From: Taklimakanibacter sp050246735
GTDB taxonomy: Bacteria > Pseudomonadota > Alphaproteobacteria > Rhizobiales > Aestuariivirgaceae
DNA length: 64,000 nucleotides
Direction: 5' to 3'
Assembly: GCA_050246735.1 (NCBI GenBank)
Contig: JBFWVM010000010.1
Coordinates: forward strand, 1-64,000
Under the pieces are notes generated by a model. The model was not told where the DNA came from and did no database searches. It worked only from the letters and a program-made list of their open reading frames with translations. The stretch's first letter is position 1; each line of letters opens with the position of its first letter. This document shows, in pieces, positions 1 through 7,797 of this stretch. A program made the position numbers and the translations under genes.

Positions 1-174
1 GCAGCGTAAGGCGACAAAACCTCGACGCACCAGCATCAAGATGCGCAGAAAAATCGCCAGCTGGAACCCAGACTATCTCTCAGCCCTGCTCGGTGACACA
101 ACCCGTTAACCCAGATTCGGAGCCCTGCCAGGGTCCGCCGGCGAGCCCTTGGCGGGCTCCCGGCGTGGATCCCG

Positions 175-522
175 TCAGCGCTTGCCGGCTTTCTTCCTGG
201 CGGCTGTCCTGCCGGTCTTTTTGGCGGCTGTCCTGCCGGTCTTTTTGGCGGCTGTCCTGCCGGTCTTCCTGGCGGCTGTCCTGCCGGTCTTCCTGGCGGC
301 CTTCTTGCTGGTCTTCCTGGCGGCCTTCTTGCTTCCCGCTCCCTTGAGCTTCTTCGCGGCGGCGGCCAGCTTCGTGCGGCTGTTGCCCACCTTGTCGATG
401 AGGGCGCGCGCCTGCGCGGCCGAGATGCCGTGCTTCCTCGCGAAATAGGCCACTTCATAGGCTTCGCTCTTCGAAACCTTCGAGCGATCGGCCTTGCCCC
501 GCGCCTTCTTGTTGTCCGCCAT
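175..522 (-). CDS. DUF3606 protein with histone-H1-like lysine/arginine repeat tail
   Basis: The 115-residue product has two parts. Residues 1-60 match the small DUF3606 domain (YEVAYFARKHGIS, then a predicted helix-turn-helix-like segment ending AAAAKKLKG). Residues 64-115 are a basic tail of alanine, lysine, arginine, threonine and glycine built from an eight-residue unit (KKTGRTAA or RKTGRTAA). Such tails resemble eukaryotic H1 and bacterial Hc1-like proteins and suggest non-specific DNA binding; that is inference. DUF3606 itself has no settled function. Start is the ATG at 522, preceded on the minus strand by an AGGAGAAG-type Shine-Dalgarno sequence. It stands alone. Confidence 0.85.
   Translation of the reverse strand: MADNKKARGKADRSKVSKSEAYEVAYFARKHGISAAQARALIDKVGNSRTKLAAAAKKLKGAGSKKAARKTSKKAARKTGRTAARKTGRTAAKKTGRTAAKKTGRTAARKKAGKR
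194..337. repeat. Tandem 24-bp repeat inside the DUF3606 gene
   Basis: Five full 24-bp units starting at 194, 218, 242, 266 and 290, plus a partial sixth from 314. They encode the octapeptide tail of the DUF3606 protein. The middle units are nearly identical at DNA level; units 5 and 6 have diverged (GCCTTCTTGC in place of GCTGTCCTGC). The period is a multiple of three, so changes in copy number keep the reading frame. Confidence 0.9.
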
Positions 523-659
523 GGTCTTCTCCTCGTTGCCTCTCTTCAGGGTTAGCGCACTGAGTCGCTTCTCGAAGGCTAATCCATCATCGTCGCTGCG
601 TCACCTGTTCGATCGCACGGGCCGCTTGTGCCGCACGTCCGGCTCGCTACGATGCCGGC

Positions 660-1088
660 ATGAGCAATGAGACATCCCTTCCGCGAATCGGCGTCAGCGC
701 CTGCGTGTGGCGCGACGGCAAGGTTCTTCTCGTCGAGCGCGGCAAGGAGCCGTGGAAAGGCAAATGGAGCCTGCCCGGCGGCAGCCTGGAATTCGGCGAG
801 ACGGTGCGCCAGGCGGCGCGGCGCGAGCTCGCCGAGGAGACCGGCGTCGAGGCCGACCTCGACAGGCTGGTCGACATCGACGACGCGATCACGCGCGACG
901 CCGAAGGCAGGCCCCTCCTCCATTACTCGATCGTGTGCTTCACCGGCCGCTGGCGCCGCGGCGAGGCGGCGGCGCGCGACGATGTCAGCGCCGTGCAGTG
1001 GGCGACGCTCGCGGCGCTCGACCGGCTCGATATGACGCCGCGGACGCCGGCCTATATCCGCCAGGCGTGGCAATTGTTAACGGATTGA
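660..1088 (+). CDS. Nudix hydrolase
   Basis: A 142-residue single-domain Nudix protein, normal for the family. The Nudix box (G-x5-E-x7-REUXEE-x-GU) is complete: G41, E47 and RELAEETGV at 55-63, so the metal-binding glutamates are present. These enzymes hydrolyse nucleoside diphosphates linked to another moiety; ADP-ribose pyrophosphatase or MutT-like activity are both possible and the substrate cannot be told from sequence. It stands alone on the plus strand between the DUF3606 gene and a small hypothetical gene. Confidence 0.9.
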   Translation: MSNETSLPRIGVSACVWRDGKVLLVERGKEPWKGKWSLPGGSLEFGETVRQAARRELAEETGVEADLDRLVDIDDAITRDAEGRPLLHYSIVCFTGRWRRGEAAARDDVSAVQWATLAALDRLDMTPRTPAYIRQAWQLLTD

Positions 1089-1224
1089 ATCAAAAAAGGA
1101 CGCGCGCGTTAACCCTTTCCTAAGGATGGAATAGTCCGGCCACATTGCTCTGATAAACATCAAATTGTGAGTGATTCGGTTGGTGGGCCAGCCGACGCCG
1201 GTGGAACGGGCGTCGGCCTTCCGG

Positions 1225-1494
1225 ATGGATGGGATGGACAAAGAGACTGTGAAACTGGCGTCGGCCGAGCCTCAGGCCGAGCCCAAATATGCCGCGCTCC
1301 GCTACATCATGGAGGCCTGGGAAGAGGCCGTCTATGACGGCATCGATCCCGATTGCGTGGCGACGGCGGCGATCTTCGCCGCCCTGTCGGACCTCATCAC
1401 CACCTATGGCGAGGAGCCGGTGGCGCGCATGGCGGAAAGGCTGCCCGAGCGCATCCGCGCGGGCGAATTCACCCTGAACAGGACGCGGCAATAA
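1225..1494 (+). CDS. Small conserved-looking hypothetical protein
   Basis: I do not recognise the family. The product is about 89 residues, acidic and helical (RYIMEAWEEAVYDGIDPD, AAIFAALSDLITTYGEE), with no membrane segment or signal peptide. A GTG at 1171 would add 18 residues; I prefer an ATG at 1225 or 1234 because the extra N-terminus looks non-conserved in composition. It ends 40 bp before truA on the same strand and could be co-transcribed with it. Its codon usage matches the neighbouring real genes. Confidence 0.6.
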   Translation: MDGMDKETVKLASAEPQAEPKYAALRYIMEAWEEAVYDGIDPDCVATAAIFAALSDLITTYGEEPVARMAERLPERIRAGEFTLNRTRQ

Positions 1495-1534
1495 GCCCTT
1501 CCGGTCGCCGCCGGCCGCGGGCACATATAGCGCC

Positions 1535-2272
1535 ATGGCGCGCTACCGGATGACCATCGAATATGACGGCGGACCCTTTGCCGGCTGGCAGCTCCAGGCC
1601 AATGCGCCGACCGTCCAGGGCGCCCTGGAGGACGCCCTCCTCGCCCTGACCGGCACGCGACTCGCCGTCCATGCGGCCGGACGCACCGATGCCGGCGTCC
1701 ATGCCAGGGGCCAGGTGGCGCATGTCGATCTCGAGCGCCATTGGGACACGCGCGTGCTGCGCAACGCGATCAACGCCCATCTGCGTCCCCATCCGGTGAG
1801 CGTGCTCGCCGTCGAGAAGGCGGCGGACGACTTCCATGCCCGCTTCAAGGCCGTCCGGCGCCATTATCTCTACCGGATCGCCAACCGCCCGGCGCCGCCG
1901 GCGCTCGACCGCGGCAGGGTCTGGTGGATTCCCGTCGCCCTCGATCACCAGGCGATGCACGACGCCGCGCAGGCGCTCGCCGGCAGGCACGACTTCACCA
2001 CCTTCCGCGCCGCCGAATGCCAGGCGCAGTCTCCGGTCAAGACGCTCGAGCGCATCTGCGTGACCCGCGACGGCGACATGATCGACGTCACGGTCGAAGC
2101 CCGCTCGTTCCTGCACCATCAGGTGCGCTCCATGGTGGGCTCGCTCAAGCTCGTGGGCGAAGGCAAATGGCCGGCCGGCGAAGTGAAGGCCGCGCTCCTG
2201 GCGCGCGACCGCACCCGCTGCGGGCCGGTGGCGCCGCCGGCCGGCCTCTATCTCATGCAGGTGGACTACTGA
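1535..2272 (+). CDS. truA: tRNA pseudouridine(38-40) synthase
   Basis: A 245-residue TruA of normal length. It isomerises uridines 38-40 of the tRNA anticodon stem-loop. The catalytic aspartate is D52 in the motif GRTDAGVHA (49-57). The N-terminal RYRMTIEYDGGPFAGWQ and a C-terminal SFLHHQVRSMVGSL are family hallmarks. In Hyphomicrobiales truA commonly sits next to dapE; here dapE lies on the opposite strand, converging, with a decayed gene between them. Confidence 0.97.
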   Translation: MARYRMTIEYDGGPFAGWQLQANAPTVQGALEDALLALTGTRLAVHAAGRTDAGVHARGQVAHVDLERHWDTRVLRNAINAHLRPHPVSVLAVEKAADDFHARFKAVRRHYLYRIANRPAPPALDRGRVWWIPVALDHQAMHDAAQALAGRHDFTTFRAAECQAQSPVKTLERICVTRDGDMIDVTVEARSFLHHQVRSMVGSLKLVGEGKWPAGEVKAALLARDRTRCGPVAPPAGLYLMQVDY

Positions 2273-2574
2273 TCCGGCCTGGCCGTGCCGGGCCCCGGGC
2301 CGGGCAAGGGCGAATCCCGGAGAGGCTCCATGGCCGAGAGCAGACAGAAGTAATCGGTGCCGAGCCGCAATCGGCGGGATCGTCTCCGGCCCCGGCCATC
2401 TCGAGGCCGAATCCGTGGTCCGACACGAACAGCGGATAGGACCAGCACCATCATGACTAAGGAGCGCCAGAAACCGTCGATGCTGACGTTGAAGTCCTCG
2501 AACGCGGCAGGATCGTGCCACGGGAGGCGCCAGCATCCGCGCATGGCGAAGAGGCCCTCCTCGACCAGCGTCAC
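2266..2574 (-). pseudogene. Decayed 5' remnant of a membrane-protein gene coupled to dapE
   Basis: On the minus strand a GTG at 2574 overlaps the dapE stop in a GTGA arrangement, as in a translationally coupled downstream gene. The first 45 codons look real (MTLVEEGLFAMRG, then FNVSIDGFWRSLVMMVLVL, which resembles the first membrane segment of a roughly 190-residue membrane protein I recall beside dapE/truA in Rhizobiales). After that the frame becomes an Arg/Pro/Gly-rich run with no further membrane segments and ends within truA. The rest of the gene appears deleted. The family assignment is from memory of similar sequences. Confidence 0.45.
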
Positions 2575-3734
2575 GCGGCCGCCCGTTCTAGATAGGCTTC
2601 GATGATGGTGCGGTAGATCGCGGCGAGATCGCGCAGATCGGCGATCGCGATCGACTCGTCGACCTGGTGAATGGTGGCGTTGAGCGGCCCGAATTCGAGA
2701 ACCGGGCAATAATCCTTGATGAAGCGGGCGTCCGACGTGCCGCCCGAGGTGGAGAGCCTGGCCATGAGCCCGGTCTCCTCCGCGATCGCGTCCATCACCA
2801 CGCCGACAAAGACGCCGGGCTCGGTGATGAAGGCCTCGGCGCCCCGGGTGAAGTCGAGAGCGAAGCTGCCTCCCATCTCGCCTTCGATCTCCCGGCAGAT
2901 GCTCTCGACGACGGCGATCAGCGTCTCACGCGTGTGCTCGGTGTTGAAGCGGATGTTGAACCGCGCCGCGGCGCGCGCCGGAACGACATTGTCGGCGGGA
3001 TTGCCGACATCGAACGTGGTGAAGGCGAGCGTCGTCGGATCGAAGCGGTCGTTGCCGTCGTCGAACCTGTAGGCCGAGAGCCGGTCGGCCAGCCGGGCGA
3101 GCCTGGGGATCGGATTGTCGGTCTTGTGCGGATAGGCGACATGGCCCTGGATGCCGGCGGCCGAAACGCCGACGGTCAGCGAGCCGCGCCGGCCGATCTT
3201 GATCGTGTCGCCGAGCTTCGCGGCCGAGGTCGGCTCGCCGACGATGCAATGGTCGGGAACGTGGCCGTTCTCCTTCATCCAGGCGAGGACCTTGCGCGTG
3301 CCGTTGATCGCTGGGCCCTCCTCGTCGCCCGTGATCAGCAAGGAGAGCGAGCCGGTGAAGGCGTCCGATCTCACGGCATCGGCGGCGGCGGCGGCGAAGG
3401 CCGCGACCGCGCCCTTCATGTCGGCGGCGCCGCGGCCGTAGACGACGCCGTCCTCCTGGTGCGCCGCGAAGGGCGGCGCCGCCCAGTCCTCGAGCCTGCC
3501 CGGCGGCACCACATCGATATGGCCGGCGAAGCACAGATGCGGCGAGCCCTTGCCGAAACGGGCGAACAGATTGTCGACGTCGGGTGTTCCGCTTTCGGAA
3601 AAGACGAGCCGCTCGCAGTGGAAGCCGGCGGCGCCCAGATAGGCGGAAAGACAATCGAGGGCGCCCGCTTCGGCGGGTGTGACCGAGGGACAGCGGATGA
3701 GGTCTTCGAGAAGCGGAAGCGGATCGGTTTCCAT
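2571..3734 (-). CDS. dapE: Succinyl-diaminopimelate desuccinylase
   Basis: A 387-residue M20 metallopeptidase-family enzyme that hydrolyses N-succinyl-LL-diaminopimelate in the lysine and peptidoglycan-precursor pathway. Zinc ligands are visible: H72 and D74 in AGHIDVV, bridging D105 in GRGAADMKG, and the glutamate pair in ITGDEEGP. I chose the ATG at 3734 (METDPLPLLEDL); an upstream extension in the open frame has no family character. dapD lies upstream on the same strand with two DUF805 genes between. A hairpin and a copy of a 75-bp repeat lie in its upstream region. Confidence 0.95.
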   Translation of the reverse strand: METDPLPLLEDLIRCPSVTPAEAGALDCLSAYLGAAGFHCERLVFSESGTPDVDNLFARFGKGSPHLCFAGHIDVVPPGRLEDWAAPPFAAHQEDGVVYGRGAADMKGAVAAFAAAAADAVRSDAFTGSLSLLITGDEEGPAINGTRKVLAWMKENGHVPDHCIVGEPTSAAKLGDTIKIGRRGSLTVGVSAAGIQGHVAYPHKTDNPIPRLARLADRLSAYRFDDGNDRFDPTTLAFTTFDVGNPADNVVPARAAARFNIRFNTEHTRETLIAVVESICREIEGEMGGSFALDFTRGAEAFITEPGVFVGVVMDAIAEETGLMARLSTSGGTSDARFIKDYCPVLEFGPLNATIHQVDESIAIADLRDLAAIYRTIIEAYLERAAA

Positions 3735-3759
3735 TCGGGCAATCCAGCCACAAGAGAAC

Positions 3760-3780
3760 GCCCGGCCAGAACGGCCGGGC
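3760..3780 (-). terminator. Perfect 8-bp stem hairpin upstream of dapE
   Basis: GCCCGGCC (3760-3767), a 5-nt loop, then GGCCGGGC (3773-3780). On the minus strand it follows the DUF805 gene and ends 26 nt before the dapE ATG. It lacks a long U tract, so it may be a weak terminator of the DUF805 transcript or a leader hairpin of dapE. Confidence 0.4.
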
Positions 3781-3803
3781 GCATGTCGGGCATAGCGGGA
3801 TTT

Positions 3804-3878
3804 TAGAGCAGATCCCGCCAAATTTGAAGACTTTGGCGACTAGGATTTGCTCCCAAGATATTGATCTGGCGCGAATCC
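3804..3878. repeat. 75-bp hairpin repeat, copy 1 (upstream of dapE)
   Basis: About 91% identical to positions 6010-6084. It contains nested inverted repeats: GAGCAGATCC paired with GGATTTGCTC, and CGCCAAA paired with TTTGGCG around a TTGAAGA loop. Several differences between the two copies leave the stems largely intact. It lies 70 nt upstream of the dapE start. It could be a dispersed rhizobial palindromic element or a shared regulatory structure. Confidence 0.8.
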
Positions 3879-3902
3879 GGGATGCGCGCCAGATATCGCA
3901 GC

Positions 3903-4403
3903 CTATCTCGCCAGGGGGTCGGGCCCGTGCTGGTTGGGACCATCGGTGCCCTTGAGGATTCCCATTTCGACCAGGGCCCAGATTCCCACGGCAAGGCTGG
4001 CGAGGGCCAGCACCCAGCCCAGACCCGTCTGCGTGGGCATGGAGATGCCGCCCATGTCGGTCGTGGTCATGGTGAGGCCGAGGAGGCCGCCCAGCACGGA
4101 CAGGACCGTGGGCGCCCAGAAGATGTAGGCGAACCAGCTCGGCCGGTCGCGGTCGTTCAGCCGCTTGATCCACATCGCGGTCGCCGGATAGGCGATGATG
4201 GCGAGCACGATGAGCTGCATGATCGCGATGGACCGCAGGAAGGACGAAACCTGCGCCGGATCGGTCGGCGGCGTGGCGCCGAAAATCCCGGCAAGGATGA
4301 AGTAGACGATGGTCGCGACGATGATCAGAATGACGGTCCCGATCCACCATTTGGCGCGGTTGATCCGCCCGGCGAAGCCGGTGAAGATCGACATGATGTT
4401 CAT
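3903..4403 (-). CDS. DUF805 family membrane protein (first of a tandem pair)
   Basis: A 166-residue inner-membrane protein with the DUF805 signature: an N-terminal FAGRINRAKWWIG, four predicted membrane segments, a cytoplasmic loop with WIKRLNDRDRPSW, and the typical C-terminal LKGTDGPNQHGPDP. DUF805 proteins are common and uncharacterised. The start could be the ATG at 4403 or 4394 (MSIFTGFAG). It is paralogous to the gene at 4539-5051, 135 bp upstream on the same strand. Confidence 0.88.
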   Translation of the reverse strand: MNIMSIFTGFAGRINRAKWWIGTVILIIVATIVYFILAGIFGATPPTDPAQVSSFLRSIAIMQLIVLAIIAYPATAMWIKRLNDRDRPSWFAYIFWAPTVLSVLGGLLGLTMTTTDMGGISMPTQTGLGWVLALASLAVGIWALVEMGILKGTDGPNQHGPDPLAR

Positions 4404-4538
4404 TTATCTCTCCTGTTCGAGCCGCAGACGACTCACGCCCCTGACCACCGACTATCTGAAAACAATGCCGCACGGTCAAAGAGAATATTACAAGCCGGTA
4501 ATGCGGCCTTTGGCTCGGAATTGGTCCCGGGCCGGGGG

Positions 4539-5051
4539 TTAGAAGCGTTTGCCGAAAACCGGACGTCCGTCGGTATAGGGCGAGCGCGGCTGCAGGACCG
4601 CGGCAACGGCTCGGGACTGCACGGCCGGCGCCGTCGGAGCGGATCTGTAGCCGGATTGGCGGCGCAGGGCTTCGATGTCGTCGGCGACATCGAAGCTGTG
4701 AGCGGGATCGGGTCCATAGTCGTTGGCACCCTCGGTGCCGCGCAGCAGGCCGAGCTCGATGAGCTGCCAGATCCCGCCGACGATCGGGACGAAGGCGATC
4801 AGGATCCACCACGCCGATTTGCCGCGGTCGTGATAGCGCTTGGCCATGACGGCGAGCGCCATCCACAGCACGAGCGGGCAGAGGATGACGGGAACGATGA
4901 GGAGCGGGATGTTCCCGTTGCGCTGTGCGGTCAGGAGGCACATCCAGGACAGCGCCGCCAGGGCGAGCTGGACGAAATAGCCCAGCCAGTATTGCCCCCG
5001 GCCGATCCGGCCGCCGAAGCTGAAAAGCACCGCGAGAACATTCATCGCCAT
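4539..5051 (-). CDS. DUF805 family membrane protein (second of a tandem pair)
   Basis: A 170-residue paralogue of the neighbouring DUF805 gene. It shares the N-terminal FGGRIGRGQYW, four hydrophobic segments, MAKRYHDRGKSAWW and LLRGTEGANDYGPDP. It differs in a 40-residue soluble C-terminal extension (from about SFDVADDIEALRR) rich in Ala, Pro and Arg, probably cytoplasmic. The tandem arrangement suggests a local duplication followed by divergence. No function is established for the family. Confidence 0.88.
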   Translation of the reverse strand: MAMNVLAVLFSFGGRIGRGQYWLGYFVQLALAALSWMCLLTAQRNGNIPLLIVPVILCPLVLWMALAVMAKRYHDRGKSAWWILIAFVPIVGGIWQLIELGLLRGTEGANDYGPDPAHSFDVADDIEALRRQSGYRSAPTAPAVQSRAVAAVLQPRSPYTDGRPVFGKRF

Positions 5052-5127
5052 CCCCCGTCCTGTTCGAGGACGGCAGGCTTAACAAGCAGGCTTTAAAGCT
5101 GACGTAAGGCGATGGCCGGAATTGCGA

Positions 5128-5964
5128 TCAATCGCGCAACAATTCGTTAATCGCCGTCTTCGAGCGCGTCTTCTCGTCGACCCGCTTGACGATCACCGCG
5201 CAATAGAGACCGGGGCCGGGCTCGCCGCCGGGCAGAGGCTTGCCGGGCAGGCTTCCCGAGACGATCACGGAATAAGGCGGCACGCGGCCCATGAAGACCT
5301 CGCCGGTGGCGCGGTCGACGATCTTGGTCGACCGGCCGATATAGACGCCCATGCCGAGGACCGAGCCTTCGCCGATGATGCAGCCCTCCACCACTTCCGA
5401 GCGGGCGCCGATGAAGCAGTTGTCCTCGATGATGGTCGGACCGGCCTGCATCGGCTCGAGCACGCCGCCGATGCCGACACCGCCCGAGAGATGCACGTTC
5501 CTGCCGATCTGCGCGCAGGAACCGACCGTGGCCCAGGTGTCGACCATCGTGCCCTGATCGACATAGGCGCCGAGATTGACGAAGGACGGCATCAGCACGA
5601 CGCCCGGGGCGATATAGGCGGAGCGCCGCACCACCGCGCCCGGCACGGCGCGGAAGCCCGCCTTGCGGAACTGGGTGGCGCTCCAGCCGTCGAATTTCGA
5701 AGGCACCTTGTCCCACCACTTGGCCTTGCCGGGAGCGCCGCCGATGAGACCCATGTCGTTCAGGCGGAAGGACAGGAGCACCGCCTTCTTGAGCCATTGA
5801 TTGACGATCCATTCGCCGCCCGTCTTCTCGGCGACGCGCGCCTTGCCCTGGTCGAGAATCATGAGGACCTGGTCGACCGCCTTGCGCACCGGGCCCCTGG
5901 TCTTCGGCGTGATCTTGTCGCGGCCTTCCCAGGCGGTTTCGATGATGGATTCAAGATCGGCCAT
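5128..5964 (-). CDS. dapD: Tetrahydrodipicolinate N-succinyltransferase
   Basis: A 278-residue enzyme that transfers succinyl from succinyl-CoA to tetrahydrodipicolinate in lysine biosynthesis. It has an N-terminal helical region and a left-handed beta-helix of hexapeptide repeats (GVGIGGVLEPMQAGPT, IIEDNCFIGARSEVV). The C-terminus KTRSKTAINELLRD is typical of alphaproteobacterial DapD. I chose the ATG at 5964 (MADLESIIETAWEGRD); an in-frame ATG at 5991 would add nine residues. The second copy of the 75-bp hairpin repeat begins 46 nt upstream. Confidence 0.96.
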   Translation of the reverse strand: MADLESIIETAWEGRDKITPKTRGPVRKAVDQVLMILDQGKARVAEKTGGEWIVNQWLKKAVLLSFRLNDMGLIGGAPGKAKWWDKVPSKFDGWSATQFRKAGFRAVPGAVVRRSAYIAPGVVLMPSFVNLGAYVDQGTMVDTWATVGSCAQIGRNVHLSGGVGIGGVLEPMQAGPTIIEDNCFIGARSEVVEGCIIGEGSVLGMGVYIGRSTKIVDRATGEVFMGRVPPYSVIVSGSLPGKPLPGGEPGPGLYCAVIVKRVDEKTRSKTAINELLRD

Positions 5965-6009
5965 GAGTGAATCAATCCCCTCTATCGTCATCCCGGCGGA
6001 GCCGGACAC

Positions 6010-6084
6010 TAGAGCAAATCCCGCCAAAGTTGAAGACTTTGACGATAAGGATTTGCTCCCAAGATATTGATTTGGCGCGAATCC
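6010..6084. repeat. 75-bp hairpin repeat, copy 2 (upstream of dapD)
   Basis: Second copy of the element at 3804-3878, same orientation. The outer stem is GAGCAAATCC with GGATTTGCTC (perfect 10 bp). The inner stem is CGCCAAAG with CTTTGACG (7 of 8). It lies between the pyrimidine nucleotidase stop and the dapD start, and is directly followed by a separate palindrome at 6087-6115. Confidence 0.8.
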
Positions 6085-6086
6085 TT

Positions 6087-6115
6087 TTCGGCGAAGTGAT
6101 TCCACTTCGCCGGGA
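6087..6115. repeat. REP-like palindrome
   Basis: GGCGAAGT, a GATTCC loop, then ACTTCGCC: a perfect 8-bp stem, followed by GGGACGCGCG. A near copy occurs at 48628-48655 (with GGCGAAGC). Such short dispersed palindromes are common between genes in Rhizobiales. Confidence 0.65.
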
Positions 6116-6140
6116 CGCGCGCTCGCGGCGCAACCCGAAG

Positions 6141-6851
6141 TCAATTGCGATCGGCGGCGATCTTCGCCAGGAAGGCGGCGAGGTCGTCGGTCACGTGATG
6201 GACGTGCCTCTCGCCCGCCCCGCCGTGAAGCCGGTTCAGATGCCGGGCGTCCGGGTTGTCGGGCGAGGTCACGAGCACCGTTGTCATGCCGAGCTCGTGC
6301 GGGGCCTCCAGGTTGCGGGCGATGTCCTCGAACATGGCGGCGCGGGCGGGGTCGACGCCGTGCCGGGCGATGAAACTCCGGTAGGGGCCGATGGCGGGCT
6401 TCGGCACGTAGTCGGAATGCACGATGTCGAAGATGTCGCCGAAATGGTGGGTGACGCCGATGCGGGCCAGCACCTTGCGGGCATGGGCGACGGTGCCGTT
6501 GGTGAAGACGAGCTTGCGGCCGGGCAGCGCATGGAGCGCGTCGTCGAGCGCCCGGTCGGCCGGCACCGGCGAATGATCGATGTCGTGCACGTAGTCGAGG
6601 AATTCGTCCGGCACCACCTGATGCTCGCTCATCAGGCCGCGCAGCGTCGTGCCGTATTCATGGAAATAGGCCTTCTGGATGCGCCGGGCCTCGGCCGCGT
6701 CGATCCCCAGGAGGTTCGAGACGAAGGCGCCGATCTTCACGTCGATCTGGTCGAACAGCCGGCAGCTCGCCGGATAGAGCGTGTTGTCCAGATCGAAGAT
6801 CCAGGTGTCGACATGGGCGAAGCCGCGGCTCAAACGCTCCTCCTGCTTCAT
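6141..6851 (-). CDS. Pyrimidine 5'-nucleotidase, HAD superfamily
   Basis: A 236-residue HAD hydrolase of the Sdt1/pyrimidine 5'-nucleotidase group. Motif I is FDLDNTLYP with nucleophile D20 and D22; motif II is VFTNGT; the conserved lysine is in YVPKPA; motif III is AMFEDIARN. The family dephosphorylates UMP or CMP, and some members act on damaged nucleotides. It starts 8 bp after argB on the same strand and is probably co-transcribed, the usual Rhizobiales arrangement. Confidence 0.9.
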   Translation of the reverse strand: MKQEERLSRGFAHVDTWIFDLDNTLYPASCRLFDQIDVKIGAFVSNLLGIDAAEARRIQKAYFHEYGTTLRGLMSEHQVVPDEFLDYVHDIDHSPVPADRALDDALHALPGRKLVFTNGTVAHARKVLARIGVTHHFGDIFDIVHSDYVPKPAIGPYRSFIARHGVDPARAAMFEDIARNLEAPHELGMTTVLVTSPDNPDARHLNRLHGGAGERHVHHVTDDLAAFLAKIAADRN

Positions 6852-6859
6852 CGCAAGCC

Positions 6860-7756
6860 TTACACGCCCGAGCGCGACACGCGCGTGCCCACGCCATGCG
6901 GCGTGAACAGCTCGAGCAGCACGCTGTGCGGCACGCGGCCGTCGAGGATGATGACGCCCTCGACGCCCGCTTCGACCACCGACACGCAGCTTTCGATCTT
7001 GGGGATCATGCCGCCGGTGATGGTGCCTTCAGCGATGAGCTTGGGGATGCCGGGCAAGGTCAATTCATGGATGAGCTCCCTGTTCCTGTCGAGCACGCCC
7101 GCGACGTCGGTCAGGAGCAGGAGGCGCTTGGCGTGGAGTGCTGTGGCGATGGCGCCCGCCGCCGTGTCGGCATTCACGTTGTAGCTCTCGCCGTCCAGGC
7201 CGACGCCGACCGGCGCTATGACCGGAATGGAGTCGCTCCTGATGATGGTGGTCAGGATCTCGATATTGACCCGATGCGGCTCGCCGACATAGCCGAAATC
7301 GATCTTCTCGGATTTCCCCGTCTCGGGATCGACCTTGGTCTTGGTGAAGCGCTCGGCGACCAGGAGATTGCCGTCCTTGCCGGAAATGCCGACGGCGCGG
7401 CCGCCCGCCGCCTGGATCAGGCCGACGATCGACTTGTTGATCGAGCCGGCAAGCACCATCTCGACCACTTCCATCGTGTCCTTGTCGGTGACGCGCAGGC
7501 CCTCGCGGAATTCCGACCTGACCTGGAGCTTGTCGAGCAGGCGGTTGATCTGCGGGCCGCCGCCATGCACCACCACCGGATGGATGCCGCACAGCTTCAG
7601 CATCACCATGTCGCGGGCGAACTTGCGCGCGAGCTCGGGATCGACCATGGCGTGGCCGCCATATTTCACCACCACGACCTGATCGTCATAGCGCTGCAGG
7701 AAGGGCAAGGCTTCGGAAAGGATGCGGGCGGTCTCGGAAACGGAGATCTCGGACAT
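6860..7756 (-). CDS. argB: Acetylglutamate kinase
   Basis: A 298-residue amino-acid kinase that phosphorylates N-acetylglutamate, the second step of arginine synthesis. Visible motifs: VVVVKYGGHAM with K31 near the start, VVHGGGPQIN for substrate binding, and NVNADTAAGAIA for nucleotide binding. The start at 7756 (MSEISVSETARIL) fits the family; the open frame extends upstream without homology. It ends with LFTPHGVGTRV, typical of the family. It lies between engB and the nucleotidase gene. Confidence 0.96.
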   Translation of the reverse strand: MSEISVSETARILSEALPFLQRYDDQVVVVKYGGHAMVDPELARKFARDMVMLKLCGIHPVVVHGGGPQINRLLDKLQVRSEFREGLRVTDKDTMEVVEMVLAGSINKSIVGLIQAAGGRAVGISGKDGNLLVAERFTKTKVDPETGKSEKIDFGYVGEPHRVNIEILTTIIRSDSIPVIAPVGVGLDGESYNVNADTAAGAIATALHAKRLLLLTDVAGVLDRNRELIHELTLPGIPKLIAEGTITGGMIPKIESCVSVVEAGVEGVIILDGRVPHSVLLELFTPHGVGTRVSRSGV

Positions 7757-7797
7757 GGCGGCAAAAGTCCCGGCGTGAAATGCGAAGCGCTTATACT

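Noticed and set aside
194..337. Possible CRISPR array
   Set aside because: The units are contiguous without spacers, lie inside a coding frame and encode a repetitive protein tail; there are no cas genes.
2926..5085. Very long minus-strand open frame (719 codons) across dapE and both DUF805 genes
   Set aside because: It is a shadow of the real genes: Arg/Pro/Gly-rich low-complexity translation with no domain, caused by high GC content.
3735..6140. Lysine riboswitch before the dap genes
   Set aside because: The repeats are short stem-loops and show none of the multi-helix layout of an L-box.
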